Source: Planctomycetota bacterium
Lineage (GTDB): Bacteria; Planctomycetota; JAJSAM01; JAJVHW01
Direction: 5' to 3'
Assembly: GCA_024280885.1 (NCBI GenBank)
Contig: JAJRPF010000003.1
Coordinates: 27,876-91,875 of the forward strand
DNA length: 64,000 bases
The position numbers were made by a program, and so were the translations under genes. Positions 9,106 through 18,059 of the stretch are shown here, piece after piece. The stretch's first letter is position 1. Each line of letters starts with the position of its first letter. The notes under the pieces are model-generated. The model did not search any database, had not been told where the DNA came from, and saw only the letters and a program-made list of their open reading frames with translations.

Positions 9106-9457
9106 CGATCGCCAGCCGCGTCCCCGCCCGGCTTGCCGCCGGTGCGCCGACGGCGCTCGGGTGCGGGGCGACCCTCCTAACAGTAGTCCCCGCCAGACAG
9201 CTGTCCCTGCAGACATCGCTGGAGTGCCGTGCGGTGATGCTGCTCACGGAGCGTGCTGCGAAGACGGCTGCGCGTTCGGTCTGATGCAGACGACTCGGTC
9301 TTCAGAAGTGCCGGTACCGAGACCGGTGAAGATCACCACACAGTGTCGTCAATCCAGCCGGCCCGGAACTCGGCGGCACCCGAACGTGAACTTTGGCCGT
9401 AGCCCCCCGGTGTCAGGATAGTTGTCGCGTCGTCTGCAAGCGCGCGGGAGAGAAGTG
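9106..9457. other. Intergenic region with a dispersed repeat
   Basis: No supported gene. It holds the second copy of the degenerate repeat, followed at 9402-9426 by GCCCCCCGGTGTCAGGATAG, which resembles 4461-4484 (GCCCCCGGTGTCAGGGTCG) upstream of the sigma fusion gene. Confidence 0.5.
9315..9401 (+). repeat. Degenerate dispersed repeat, copy 2
   Basis: Begins ACCGAGACCGGTGAAGATC and ends TTTGGCCGTAG, and aligns along its whole length with 8399-8485. A shorter match (CACCGAGACCGGCGAAGATC) occurs near 15451-15472. Confidence 0.6.
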
Positions 9458-10378
9458 TCAGCGAGCGATCATCGTGAGGCCGCCCAGCATGTCGCGCCGC
9501 AAGAACTGCGAGCGCTCGCGAGAGGGGTCTGTCGCGGCCAACTCGTGGTGCCAACGGACGCACTCGTAGATCACACGCAGCGAGAGAACGCGCTGGAACG
9601 ACGCGCGGAGCCGCTCGGCACGAGCCACGCCGTCGAGAGCGGTGAGATACGCGTCGATGACGGCGGTCTTTCGCTCGGAATCGGTCCAACACGAGTCGAG
9701 CAGCCGGTCGAACCCGAAGAACGGGTGCCCTACCACGGTGTCGCTCCAGTCGATGAAGACCGGTTCGTCGCCTGAGGCGATGATGTTCACGGGAACGAAG
9801 TCCTGGTGAACGAGCGTTGCCGGGATACCGTCCGCAGCGAGATCGGCGCACGCTACCGCGATCTGCTCACGTCGCGCTTGCAGTCGTGTGCGTACCCCTG
9901 CTTCGAGATCGGGCGCGGCGCTCTCAAGCATCGCGTCGACCTCGACCTGGAACGCTGGCCCGCGGAAGTCCCGGCAACCGATCGCTACCCACTCGTCGGC
10001 GGTCAGTCCGGTATCGATCTGGACACGCGCAAAGCGATCGACGACGCGGCACCACACTGCGGTCGAAGCGTCGTCGAGGCCAGCCTGGCCGGCGTCCCGT
10101 GTCAGACTCCAACCGTGCTCCGCGTGCACTGCGACCAGCGGCGCGATGTGTTCGGGCCACCGCTCCGAGAGACGTCGGGCGACGACGCCTTCGGGTGGCG
10201 GCAGGATCTTGTCGGACTTGAAGAAGAGGACGCCACGCGTGGTCGTCATGCGAACGACCAACGATCGCGGCGTCGAGGCGACCGTTTCCATCGTCCGCAC
10301 CGCTCCCGGCGCGTGGGCGTGGACCCACGTTCGCATCGCGTCGGTCATGTCAGGCAGCGGGTACGACGGGTCGCTCAT
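9458..10378 (-). CDS. Aminoglycoside phosphotransferase (APH)-family kinase
   Basis: This 306-aa protein has the APH/choline-kinase fold signature: catalytic loop LVHQDFVPVN (HxDxxxxN) and the metal-binding FIDWSDTVVGHPFFGFDRLL segment at the position of the DxD/DFG-like motif. It would transfer phosphate from ATP to a small hydroxylated substrate. The family also includes homoserine and choline kinases and many enzymes of unknown substrate, so antibiotic resistance should not be assumed. The ATG at 10378 was chosen. A GTG at 10399, one base past the stop of the upstream symporter gene, is an alternative. The gene follows the GltS-type gene on the same strand with about 22 bp between, so co-transcription is likely. 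Confidence 0.8.
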   Translation of the reverse strand: MSDPSYPLPDMTDAMRTWVHAHAPGAVRTMETVASTPRSLVVRMTTTRGVLFFKSDKILPPPEGVVARRLSERWPEHIAPLVAVHAEHGWSLTRDAGQAGLDDASTAVWCRVVDRFARVQIDTGLTADEWVAIGCRDFRGPAFQVEVDAMLESAAPDLEAGVRTRLQARREQIAVACADLAADGIPATLVHQDFVPVNIIASGDEPVFIDWSDTVVGHPFFGFDRLLDSCWTDSERKTAVIDAYLTALDGVARAERLRASFQRVLSLRVIYECVRWHHELAATDPSRERSQFLRRDMLGGLTMIAR

Positions 10379-10400
10379 CGGCCGGGCGCGGCTGGCCACG

Positions 10401-11609
10401 CTACCCCGGCGGCGCCATCATCGGGAGCGCGATGAAGAGCTTGATGATGAGCGCGTTAAGGATGTCGATGAAAAAGGCCCCTACCAGGGGGATCACGAGG
10501 AACGCCTTCGGCGACGGGCCGAACTTCGCCGTGACCGCGTGCATGTTCGCGATGGCAACGGGGGTGGCGCCGAGGCCCAGCCCGGCGAAGCCTCCGGCGA
10601 TCACCGCCGCGTCGTAGTCGCGGCCGAGAACTCGGAACACCACGAACACCGTGAACACGGTGATGAGCAACGCCTGGCAGGCCAGCACGATCAGGACCGG
10701 GCTCGCGGCCGCCCCGAGTGACGAGAGGTCCATACTCATCAGGCTCATCGCCAGAAAGAGCTGCAGCGCGATGTCACCGGTCGTCGACACGGTCTCCTCC
10801 CGCAGTGGCGCACCGCGTAGATCGCGCGAATTCGTGATGACGATCCCAACGAGCATCGACGTGAGAAAGCCGGGGAGCAGCACGCCCGTCTCGAAGAGCC
10901 AGCGGTTGACGCTGTCACCGATGCCGACGCAGAGCGCCAGCGACAGGATCGTCCCCAGCAGTTCGCGCGTCGTGATCTTCCCTGCGTGAGTCACCGTGTC
11001 CGGCGCGGACGTCGTAACGCCGGACGGCTCCTCTGACGGCTGCAGGTCGTTGCGTCGTACGAGCCATCCGGCGATCGGGCCGCCGACGAGTCCTCCGACG
11101 ATGAGCCCGAACGTCGCGAATGCGATGCCGATCGCCGAGCCGTTGACAAGACCCGCGCGCTCGGCCTCCGAGCCCCAGGCGATCGCCGTTCCATGACCGC
11201 CTGCGAACGAGATGCTGCCACCGAGTAGCCCGTAGCCGGGGTGCGCGCCCATCGCCGTGGCGAGTCCGACACCGATCAGATTCTGCAGTACGAGGAATAC
11301 GGCGGAGACGACGACGAGGATACCGAGCGACTTTCCTCCGGCACCCAGCGTCTTGAGCTTCGCGCCGAGCCCGATCGTGCTGAAGAAGATGAGCAGGAGG
11401 AGATCCCGCATCCGCATGTCGAACGCGATCGGGCGCCTGGAGACGTGCGAGTACACCGCAGCCCCGATGCTGAAGAGCAGTCCGCCCGTGACGGCGATCG
11501 GGATGTTGTTCGCGTCGAGAAAGCGGACGCGTTTCGTCAGCAAATCGCCGACCCAGAGCACAAGGATGCTCAGGACGAGGAAGTCCACGACGGTCAGCTC
11601 GAGCGGCAT
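10401..11609 (-). CDS. gltS: Sodium/glutamate symporter (GltS family)
   Basis: A 402-aa polytopic inner-membrane protein with an AGGAG SD five bases before the ATG. It has about ten to twelve hydrophobic segments and two inverted halves. The hallmark pore-loop sequence GGSISFAGGHGTAIAWG in the first half, and the related GGFAGLGLGATPVAIANM in the second, identify the ESS/GltS family, which moves glutamate with Na+. Length matches family members (about 400 aa). Substrate could differ from glutamate. An APH-like kinase gene follows. Together with the Na+/Pi symporter near 52 kb it suggests use of a sodium gradient. Confidence 0.88.
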   Translation of the reverse strand: MPLELTVVDFLVLSILVLWVGDLLTKRVRFLDANNIPIAVTGGLLFSIGAAVYSHVSRRPIAFDMRMRDLLLLIFFSTIGLGAKLKTLGAGGKSLGILVVVSAVFLVLQNLIGVGLATAMGAHPGYGLLGGSISFAGGHGTAIAWGSEAERAGLVNGSAIGIAFATFGLIVGGLVGGPIAGWLVRRNDLQPSEEPSGVTTSAPDTVTHAGKITTRELLGTILSLALCVGIGDSVNRWLFETGVLLPGFLTSMLVGIVITNSRDLRGAPLREETVSTTGDIALQLFLAMSLMSMDLSSLGAAASPVLIVLACQALLITVFTVFVVFRVLGRDYDAAVIAGGFAGLGLGATPVAIANMHAVTAKFGPSPKAFLVIPLVGAFFIDILNALIIKLFIALPMMAPPG

Positions 11610-11661
11610 GCACTCTCCTTATCGCGCGCTCCGACGCGGGCGGCACACGGTCTACAGGCTG

Positions 11662-11721
11662 CTACCAGCCAGTCGGAGTAATCCGTCGAGCGCCGGTATG
11701 GACCAGGCTCGTCAGCCTGCC
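11662..11721 (+). repeat. Degraded copy of the CTAG/GTCGGAGTA mobile-element end
   Basis: CTACCAGCCAGTCGGAGTAA followed by TCCGTCGAGCGCCGG matches, with substitutions, the terminus of the element at 55817-56022 and 63865-64000, and similarity seems to continue for about 60 bp. The opposite end was not found, so this looks like an old decayed remnant between gltS and the next gene. Confidence 0.6.
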
Positions 11722-11858
11722 TCCTCACCGCGCTCTCGTGTCACAGCTGCACGCGATCCCTTGAGGTGATTCGAGTGCTCGCCGATCGCAGGATTGTCGA
11801 TGCCATCCTGCGATACACGAATGCGATCGATCGACCGATGCGCGCGCAGGCGCGCGAT

Positions 11859-13085
11859 CTAGCCTGCGACGGGCCAGGCGGCGTGCACGCGCGCCGCGCA
11901 GCGTGGGCACGCGGTGTGGGTCAGGTCGAGGCTGCCCTCGCGCGGGATGTAATGACCGATGGGCAGCCAGCGTCCGTCGGACGGACGCACACTCTCGCAC
12001 CAGGCGCAAATCGCGACCATGCCTGCGGGCGCCGAACGAGCAAGAAGCGCCTGCACGTAGTCGTCGCCACGCGACGTGAGGAGGTTGGCCACGCGCCGCA
12101 GGAGCTGGCGCTGCTCAACGAGGAACCGCTGGCGGAAATGCGCGAGTACCGCAGCACTCTCGTCGTCGTCGAGACCGAGTTCCGGCAGCGCGCGTGTGCA
12201 TTCGTCGACCTGGCGCAGACGGATCAGAACGGCCGCCGCCACAAGGTCGTACACGCGTGTCGCGAGTTCGAGTTCCCCGAGCTGTTCGAGGCTGCCAGCG
12301 AGGAGAGAGCCTTCGTGGATCCGGCCAGATGCCAGTCCACTCTGCTCGCGCACTGACTCGAGGATCGTGACGGCCTCGTGCGCGGCGGCGCGCGCCTCGT
12401 TCGTCTGCCCGAGCTTCGCGAAGATCCCGACGGAAAGGGACAGTTCCTTCAGGCGATGGAACATCGGCGTCGTGTCACCATCGCCCAACTCCGCGAGGTG
12501 TCGGCGCGCTCGGGCATGGTCGCCTTCGTGAAAGGCGAGCTGCGCCTGTCCCATCAGCAGGGACCAGCGGAACACGTCTTCCACGTCCGCGTCTTCTACG
12601 AGCCGCCGGTACGCGGACTGATGAGTGCGCGCTCGTTCGAAGTCCCCGCAGCCGCGCGCATGCGTGCCCGCCGCTGCGTGATACATGAGTTCTGTTTGGA
12701 GGCGCGACGTCGGCGCCCGGTCCAGCACAGCTCGCAGGTCGGCGAGCGCCGCGCCGAGCGCCTCGAAGAGTTCGAGTTGGCTGAGCGCTCCACATATCGC
12801 GCCGAGGGCGAAGGACAGCTCGACATCAGCTTCCTGCCCAATCTCCCGGGCACGGCGGGCGATGCCCTGCGCCAGCACGTGCGCCTCGAGGTAGCGCCCG
12901 CTCCGCCCGAAGAGCGTGATCAGCGACTGCATCGCGAGGACGTGGTTTCCGGCGTGGCGGCCGCGCGTCTCGTCCAGCAGCATGCGGAAGTGTCCCTCCG
13001 CCGCCTGGAAGTCGCCGGACTCCGCCATGCGACGCCCCTCCAGGACGCGTTCCCGGAAGTCGTCCGTCGGCGCTTGCGCGCTCAT
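11859..13085 (-). CDS. TPR-repeat protein with C-terminal zinc-finger-like CxxC module
   Basis: From the ATG at 13085, which has a GAGGAGG SD and removes 41 spurious codons, this is a 408-aa soluble protein. Residues 1-340 are helical TPR-like repeats (AESGDFQAAEGHFRMLL, FHEGDHARARRHLAEL, AKLGQTNEARAAAHEAV). The last 60 residues carry ICAWCESVRPSDGRWLPI ... HTACPRC, a CxxC-x(n)-CPxC module often found at the C-terminus of bacterial response regulators and PAS proteins. No membrane segment or signal peptide is seen. The combination suggests a cytoplasmic regulatory adaptor. It is divergent from the WD40-like gene at 13630. Confidence 0.8.
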   Translation of the reverse strand: MSAQAPTDDFRERVLEGRRMAESGDFQAAEGHFRMLLDETRGRHAGNHVLAMQSLITLFGRSGRYLEAHVLAQGIARRAREIGQEADVELSFALGAICGALSQLELFEALGAALADLRAVLDRAPTSRLQTELMYHAAAGTHARGCGDFERARTHQSAYRRLVEDADVEDVFRWSLLMGQAQLAFHEGDHARARRHLAELGDGDTTPMFHRLKELSLSVGIFAKLGQTNEARAAAHEAVTILESVREQSGLASGRIHEGSLLAGSLEQLGELELATRVYDLVAAAVLIRLRQVDECTRALPELGLDDDESAAVLAHFRQRFLVEQRQLLRRVANLLTSRGDDYVQALLARSAPAGMVAICAWCESVRPSDGRWLPIGHYIPREGSLDLTHTACPRCAARVHAAWPVAG

Positions 13086-13629
13086 GCGAATCCCTCCTCG
13101 GGGTGGAGCGCACCGAAGCCGGTGAGCTCGTCCATCGTTCACGTCCAAGTCGGCGTCAGCAGCAGCTGCGGCTTCCCTTGCCACGGTTCTGCCAGGCCAT
13201 GTCCACATCGGCGTTTCAGCGGCTTCACATTCACCCGCGACATGCGGAGCCGGATCCAGGGCGTCGGTCTGCGCGCGTCGAGCGAAACCGGGCGTACCGT
13301 GATGCGGACGGCTTGCCGACTGCGCGGTCGAGTGTCGCTTCGGGCCGCGCGCAGGGGCGGCCCAGCGGCGGGCTTCGCAACCGACGAGAGCGTTCGGTCG
13401 GGCGCGTTCGTTGTCGCCAGCCGCGGCTGCGGCGCCACTGGTCGAGCAGAAGAGCGTGGCCGTCGAGATTGGTCGGGATAGCGCAGTCGTTGCCCGATCG
13501 CGTCCGCTACCATTTGCGGGCGTGGGCCACCTCGATAACCGCTGACTGAGATTGACGAATGAGAGCGAGAGGAGCCGTTGGCGCGCCGCGGGTTAGAACT
13601 CCCGAGAACGAGAGGAGGTAGGTGCTTGC
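13086..13629. other. Divergent intergenic region, nothing recognised
   Basis: This region lies between the TPR gene (-) and the WD40-like gene (+) and should carry both promoters. Plus and minus ORFs crossing it lack SDs and domains. No repeat or hairpin of note was seen beyond the SD of each flanking gene. Confidence 0.4.
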
Positions 13630-14820
13630 ATGCGTGGAATTTCGCTCCTATTGACCGCTTGCGCCACGTTGGCGCTCGCTGCATTCGCGGGGACGTTCGA
13701 TGCTCGGGCTGAGGAGGAAACGCTCGAGGAGTTGAGAGCGCGCGTGGAAGAGCTGCGGCGCAAGACGCAACTCATGTCAGCCGCGATGAAGGTCCGCCTG
13801 AAGTGGGCGAGAGCCAGAATCGACTACGATCGACAGGCGCGCGCTTCCGACGACCGCTGGCCGTGGGCGACCAACTCCGACGGAAGCCGTATCGTGGCCG
13901 GGCGGGCAGACGGCGCGATTGAGGTGTGGACGGCAGACGGAGGTGCTGCGGCGCTTGTCCTTGAGGGCCACGAGAAGCGACCGTGGCGGTTCGCGTTTCA
14001 CCCGAGCAAGCCGCTGCTCTATTCGTCGGCGCGCCCTGGATCACTCCGGATCTGGAACCTCGACACCGGCAAGCAGCAGGCCGTGTTCGGACCGACGACG
14101 TCGTCGAAATTGAAACCGCTGATGGGCCTGAGCCTCTCCGAGGACGGGAGGTTCCTGGCGGTCGGGATGCAGACGATCGGGGTCGCCGTCATGGACACGC
14201 GTTCGAACTCGTGGCGACCGGGAACGATCGCGACGCGTGACGGCGACGGGGTCGCCGTTCACTTCCTCCCGATCGGACGCCGCGCGCTCGTCCAGTCGTT
14301 TGACGGGTTGCGTGTGATTGACCTCATCGAGGCGTCGCGGCAGAAGGGCGCGAAGGCGAAGGCTCTCTGGAAGTTGAACTCCTTGCGCGAGGCGGAGATC
14401 TACGGCGACGCGCGGGGCAAAGCGGCGCGAAAGCTGCCGCTCCAAGACGGTCTCGAAGCGGTCGTTCCGTTCTTCGCGAAAGGGCTCGTACTCACGTCCT
14501 GCCGTGCGAATCACGACAGCGAGAAGCGCATGATGACCATTGCCGCGTGGGATCTCTCGACGGGGAAACGGAAGTTCCGCTCGACCACCGAACTGCCCTT
14601 CGGACGCTGGGCCCGGTCACCGGCAGCGGAGACCGCGTTGCGGCTCACCGACGACGACGTACGCATGTACTCCCTCCGCAACGGAAAGCGCATCCGCACC
14701 TTCCAGCATCCCTCGGCGGACGCGCGACCGCAGGGTTTCTCCACCGACGGAAAACGGTCGTATCGCGCCGATCCAGACGGCGTACTCACGATCGAGGCGT
14801 TCCCCCCGAGCCGGAAGTAG
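13630..14820 (+). CDS. Exported WD40-like beta-propeller protein with N-terminal coiled coil
   Basis: A 396-aa protein with an AGGAGGT SD upstream of the ATG and a Sec signal peptide (MRGISLLLTACATLALAAFAG, cleavage near ARA-EE). Residues 28-60 form a coiled coil (EEETLEELRARVEELRRKTQ). The remainder is propeller-like with WD40-type blades (AVGMQTIGVAVMDTRS, LRIWNLDTGKQQAVF, IAAWDLSTGKRKF). No catalytic motif is visible. It is probably a periplasmic or surface protein-binding module. It is followed by a gap with the repeated string GGGCAATAC but no convincing terminator. Confidence 0.78.
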   Translation: MRGISLLLTACATLALAAFAGTFDARAEEETLEELRARVEELRRKTQLMSAAMKVRLKWARARIDYDRQARASDDRWPWATNSDGSRIVAGRADGAIEVWTADGGAAALVLEGHEKRPWRFAFHPSKPLLYSSARPGSLRIWNLDTGKQQAVFGPTTSSKLKPLMGLSLSEDGRFLAVGMQTIGVAVMDTRSNSWRPGTIATRDGDGVAVHFLPIGRRALVQSFDGLRVIDLIEASRQKGAKAKALWKLNSLREAEIYGDARGKAARKLPLQDGLEAVVPFFAKGLVLTSCRANHDSEKRMMTIAAWDLSTGKRKFRSTTELPFGRWARSPAAETALRLTDDDVRMYSLRNGKRIRTFQHPSADARPQGFSTDGKRSYRADPDGVLTIEAFPPSRK

Positions 14821-14987
14821 ACGGGCAATACTGCGGGCAATACCCGTGCCGGGGAGGACTTCCTCCGACGTCGAGCGGATCGTCTTCGACAGCGTTCGCG
14901 TCGTTCTGTCGGGTTCCGTCCCTGACGTCGAAGCCTGCTGACAGAGTCCTGAGACCGTGGTCACCGCGCCGTAGTCAGGGCGCCGTG

Positions 14988-15413
14988 TTACTCGGTGCTG
15001 GCAGGAGGCGCTCCGCTCTGATTCTCGTAGTTGCGCCGCACCATGGCGCCGCAGGCGCGGAGACCGAGTTGCTCGTAGAACGGGCGGACGTTGTCATCGC
15101 AGACGACGTCGATGGCGTAGAGGTGGTCCAGTGTTGTGAGCATTCGTTGCACGAGTTCTCGGCCGATGCCGCGGCTGCGGAATACCGGGCGTACCTCGAG
15201 TAACGGGATGAACGCCACCAACACGCCGTCGCTGATCGCCGTCACAAACCCCACGACGCGTCCGGACTCGTCGTCGCGCGCCAACCAGACGTGCGCACTG
15301 GACCGCAGCAAGTCGAGATGGCGCGCCGGCGAAGGAGGGTTCGGCCACCTCTCGAAGAAACCCACGAGATCGCTGGACGCGACGCCGTCAGCGGAATTGC
15401 GGTACGTGATCAT
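14988..15413 (-). CDS. GNAT-family N-acetyltransferase
   Basis: This 141-aa protein carries the acetyl-CoA-binding motif A (RSRGIGRELVQRML) after the beta-4 strand (VLVAFIPLLEVRPVF) and the motif-B-like FYEQLGLRACGAMV near the end. It is a single-domain GNAT of usual length that would acetylate an amine of unknown identity. The gene stands alone, with no strong SD before its ATG. Confidence 0.85.
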   Translation of the reverse strand: MITYRNSADGVASSDLVGFFERWPNPPSPARHLDLLRSSAHVWLARDDESGRVVGFVTAISDGVLVAFIPLLEVRPVFRSRGIGRELVQRMLTTLDHLYAIDVVCDDNVRPFYEQLGLRACGAMVRRNYENQSGAPPASTE

Positions 15414-15863
15414 CGTCTGACGCTACGCACGTGCGTAGCGCGGTCGAAGTCTCCAGCACCGAGACCGGCGAAGATCAAATCTTGCGCCCGCGTGACGAGA
15501 ACGGTGGCGACCGAGAGAGAGCCGTCGACCACGGTCGGGCTTCGAAGATCAGGCTGAGTCGTGTCGTGCTCGCAACGCGGAAGTTCGTGAACCAGCCTTC
15601 ACGAGTGACCGCGTTCGCGCGCCTGGGGCCTGCCTGCGCACCCAGCGCGAAACCACCTCCTGACGGAGCGCGGCGGGCGCGCAAATCGTCATCGAGAGGG
15701 AGTGGCTGAGGCGCCCGAGCGGGTTCAGGTTCTTCAGGAGTTCGTCCGAACTTGCCCTGATGCTCTGCCCATTTCCTATAGAAGTGCGTCGTTGGGAGGG
15801 CTCCGGCGGCCACGGTGTGGCGGTTCGGACCCGAGCTGATCATGGACTTCAGGAGGGATATCG
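15414..15863. other. Intergenic region, no supported gene
   Basis: The overlapping plus and minus ORFs here lack starts with SDs. A short match to the dispersed repeat (CACCGAGACCGGCGAAGATC) lies near 15451. The right part should hold the promoter of the small lipoprotein gene. Confidence 0.4.
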
Positions 15864-16064
15864 ATGCGTAAGGGAATCACATTTGCGGCGCTGTTTGCCG
15901 CGGCCGGGCTGTTCGCACTCACCGGTTGCGGAGAGAAGAGCACCGGCGACAAGGTGGATGACGCCGTTGAAGACGCGGGCGACCACGGCGATCACGCCGA
16001 CGACGCGAGCGAAGCGGTAGACCACGCGGCGGACGACGCCAAGAAGGCGCTCGAGGGGAAGTAA
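15864..16064 (+). CDS. Small acidic lipoprotein (66 aa)
   Basis: A strong AGGAGGGA SD precedes the ATG. The product has a lipoprotein signal (MRKGITFAALFAAAGLFALTGC) with lipobox LTGC, and a short mature part that is highly acidic and His-rich (DDAVEDAGDHGDHADDASEA, then VDHAADDAKKALEGK). It is probably an abundant small outer- or inner-membrane lipoprotein that is amphipathic-helical and possibly metal- or stress-related; function is not known. A strong rho-independent terminator follows 31 bp after the stop, marking a monocistronic unit. Confidence 0.85.
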   Translation: MRKGITFAALFAAAGLFALTGCGEKSTGDKVDDAVEDAGDHGDHADDASEAVDHAADDAKKALEGK

Positions 16065-16095
16065 GCTCCGGCAACCTGCTGGATGCAAGCTCCTG

Positions 16096-16134
16096 GGCTG
16101 CGCGAATGACCATTCGCGCAGCCTCTCTCATTTT
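16096..16134 (+). terminator. Rho-independent terminator of the small lipoprotein gene
   Basis: A perfect 12-bp stem, GGCTGCGCGAAT and its complement, with a GACC loop is followed by TCTCTCATTTT. It is the cleanest terminator in the window. Confidence 0.9.
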
Positions 16135-16139
16135 GAACG

Positions 16140-16160
16140 CTAGCAGCCTGTCGGAGTAGT
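16140..16160 (+). repeat. Solo end of the CTAG mobile element
   Basis: CTAGCAGCCTGTCGGAGTAG is identical to the terminus of the copy at 63865. The following bases do not match the element, so this is a solo end or a decayed copy. It begins 17 bp after the terminator stem. Confidence 0.65.
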
Positions 16161-16635
16161 CGCGACCTCCTCGCGGAGGGAGTACCAGCACCCGGCGGCG
16201 CGCGGCGTCATCGGTCCACTGCGCCAAAGAGCGGCACGCCGGTGGCGACGGGGACGTTCAGGGAACTCGTCCCGGGGTCATGGGGATCGAGACCGTGAAG
16301 TCACACACTCTGCGTTCGGCGCGCCCGCCCACCAGGTAAGACTGTGCACGAAAGCCGCGACCCTCAAGCCGCTCATTTCGGTGCTGTGGATCGGTCGGCT
16401 CGATCGCGTCCCGATCGCCGAGGTCCCCTCTCATGATTCGATCCTTAGCGTGAAGCCGCGACGTCGCGTCGCCAGCAGCGCCGAGCGGTCTGTTGTCGCC
16501 GGCCATGACGTCCGACGGACACGTACGACAGACGCCGCCACTCCGGTCGATCGCACGAGCCCGCGCCACGAGTCGACACCGCGGCGGCGTTGAGAATCGT
16601 GTGGCGGTCTCACTGCGTCGGTGTACGAAGACGTC
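16161..16635. other. Intergenic region, no supported gene
   Basis: This is the sequence after the solo element end. The minus-strand ORF 16258-17181 runs antisense through the next gene and is low-complexity R/D/H-rich, so it is treated as a shadow. The segment near 16290 weakly resembles the dispersed repeat (ATCGAGACCGTGAAGTCAC). Confidence 0.4.
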
Positions 16636-17112
16636 ATGAAGGTCAGCAGTCGTCGAAACGCGGTGTGCGTTGTGTGGAGCGCGGTGGGAGTCATGCTCAT
16701 CTGGCGCGGATTGCCGTACGTCGGACTGATTGCGGATCCGGATGTGGTGGGGCTCGAAGGAGCCAACTCGTGGGGCGCGCTTGTCGCCGCGGGCGGCGTC
16801 GGTGTCGCGAAGGGTTTCACGGCGCTGCGCAAGGCGGGACGTCGCGCGGTCACGCACCTGATCGCAATGGGGGAGGACGCCCCGTTCTGGACGCTGTTTG
16901 CACCGCGGATGTTGCCGCTTGTCGGCCTGATGATCGGCCTCGGGTTGGTGCTGCGACTCGCTCCCTACAATCCGATGACGAAGGCGTGGATTGTCGGCAT
17001 CCTCTATCCCGCCATCGGCGTCGCGCTCTTGATCGGCGGACAGCTCGTGCGGAGCGCCGCGCCCCTCGTCGCGACGCCTGCCGAAGCGGAGGTCGTCGGC
17101 GACCGCGCGTGA
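16636..17112 (+). CDS. Polytopic membrane protein of unknown function
   Basis: From the ATG at 16636 (an in-frame GTG at 16621 is possible) this is a 158-aa protein with about three to four hydrophobic segments (AVCVVWSAVGVMLIW, SWGALVAAGGVGVAKGF, MLPLVGLMIGLGLVLRL, GILYPAIGVALLIGGQL). No family recognised. It precedes the zinc-ribbon/TerB gene by about 330 bp on the same strand. Confidence 0.65.
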   Translation: MKVSSRRNAVCVVWSAVGVMLIWRGLPYVGLIADPDVVGLEGANSWGALVAAGGVGVAKGFTALRKAGRRAVTHLIAMGEDAPFWTLFAPRMLPLVGLMIGLGLVLRLAPYNPMTKAWIVGILYPAIGVALLIGGQLVRSAAPLVATPAEAEVVGDRA

Positions 17113-17444
17113 ATCGTCCAAGCGGATCGCTCTCCGTGCAGATGACGAACAGGCGCGCCGCATCGGAGCCGCCTGTGGCAATCGCCGTCGGTCTGCGTCT
17201 CGGCTCGCCGTACTTCTCTCGCATGGAAGGGCTCCACATCGAACTCCAGACGGCGGTCTCCATGGCTACGGACCCGCCGCGACTCCGGAGCCGTGGGGGC
17301 GTCGGGAGCCGTCGGCGTGCCGGGTGGGGCGGACGACGCGATCCTCGAACAGACGCCGGCCTGCATTCCCATGTCGCTCGCGTTAGAGTCGAGGGGCGCC
17401 GCCACGACCGAGGGAGTCGCCGCGGCTCGAAGTGGGGGTGCTTC
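17113..17444. other. Intergenic region, no supported gene
   Basis: The frame of the next gene stays open through this stretch in the ORF track, but the translation is Arg-rich shadow sequence lacking a start with an SD. It presumably carries the promoter of the zinc-ribbon gene. Confidence 0.4.
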
Positions 17445-18059
17445 ATGATCATCTTTGGAACGCGTGGTGTGACCTACAACAAGGAGAAGGGACAGTTCCA
17501 ATGTCCCGAGTGCGGCCCGCGTCGATACGCTCACAAGCGGGTGCGACGCTTCTTCACGCTCTACTTCATCCCGATCGTGCCGCTGGACCTTCTGGGTGAG
17601 TACGTCGAGTGCCAGGCGTGCCAGGGCACGTATCAGCCGTCCGTGCTGAGCTACGACCCTGGCGCGGAGAAGCAGGCTTTCGAAGCCGAGTTTCACCGCG
17701 CGATCCGTCGCGTGATGGTGGCGATGATGCTGGCGGACGGAGTCGTCGATGACGACGAGATCCGGGCGATCCGGAGCGTCTACGAGAAGATGGCCGGAAC
17801 CACGCTCAGCGACGCGGATGTCCAACGCGACATTCAGCGAGTTCGCAACGACAGATCGGACGTCGAGGGAGTGCTGGCGGAGTTTCGTGGCGCGCTGAAC
17901 GACGCCGGAAAGGAGATGGTGATCAAGGCGGCCTACTTCGTGGCCTCTGCGGATGGCGATTTCTCGCGCGACGAGCAGGAGTTGCTGACTCGCATCGCGA
18001 ACGCTCTGGAGATGAGTTCCGCGCACGCCGCCGGAGTGATCCAGGAGGTCTCGATGTGA
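17445..18059 (+). CDS. Zinc-ribbon plus TerB-like domain protein
   Basis: The true start is the ATG at 17445 (204 aa), well inside the 489-aa ORF-track entry. Residues 1-65 form a zinc-ribbon of the type FGTRGVTYNK...CPECG...RRFFTLYFIPIVPLDLLGEY...CQACQGTY, with four cysteines in two CxxC pairs. Residues 75-200 resemble TerB/DjlA-N helical domains (VAMMLADGVVDDDEIRAIRS and AAYFVASADGDFSRDEQELL), each with an acidic DG-x-x-D/E loop that may bind metal. Such zinc-ribbon/TerB proteins are widespread but uncharacterised. The stop overlaps the start of the ICMT-like gene, so the two are translationally coupled. Confidence 0.85.
   Translation: MIIFGTRGVTYNKEKGQFQCPECGPRRYAHKRVRRFFTLYFIPIVPLDLLGEYVECQACQGTYQPSVLSYDPGAEKQAFEAEFHRAIRRVMVAMMLADGVVDDDEIRAIRSVYEKMAGTTLSDADVQRDIQRVRNDRSDVEGVLAEFRGALNDAGKEMVIKAAYFVASADGDFSRDEQELLTRIANALEMSSAHAAGVIQEVSM

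Noticed and set aside
9458-10378. Calling the APH-fold protein an antibiotic-resistance gene
   Set aside because: The fold covers many small-molecule kinases and nothing in the context points to aminoglycosides.
16258-17181. 307-aa minus-strand ORF
   Set aside because: It covers a plus-strand membrane protein and is R/D/H-rich without motifs; the plus-strand product has proper hydrophobic segments.
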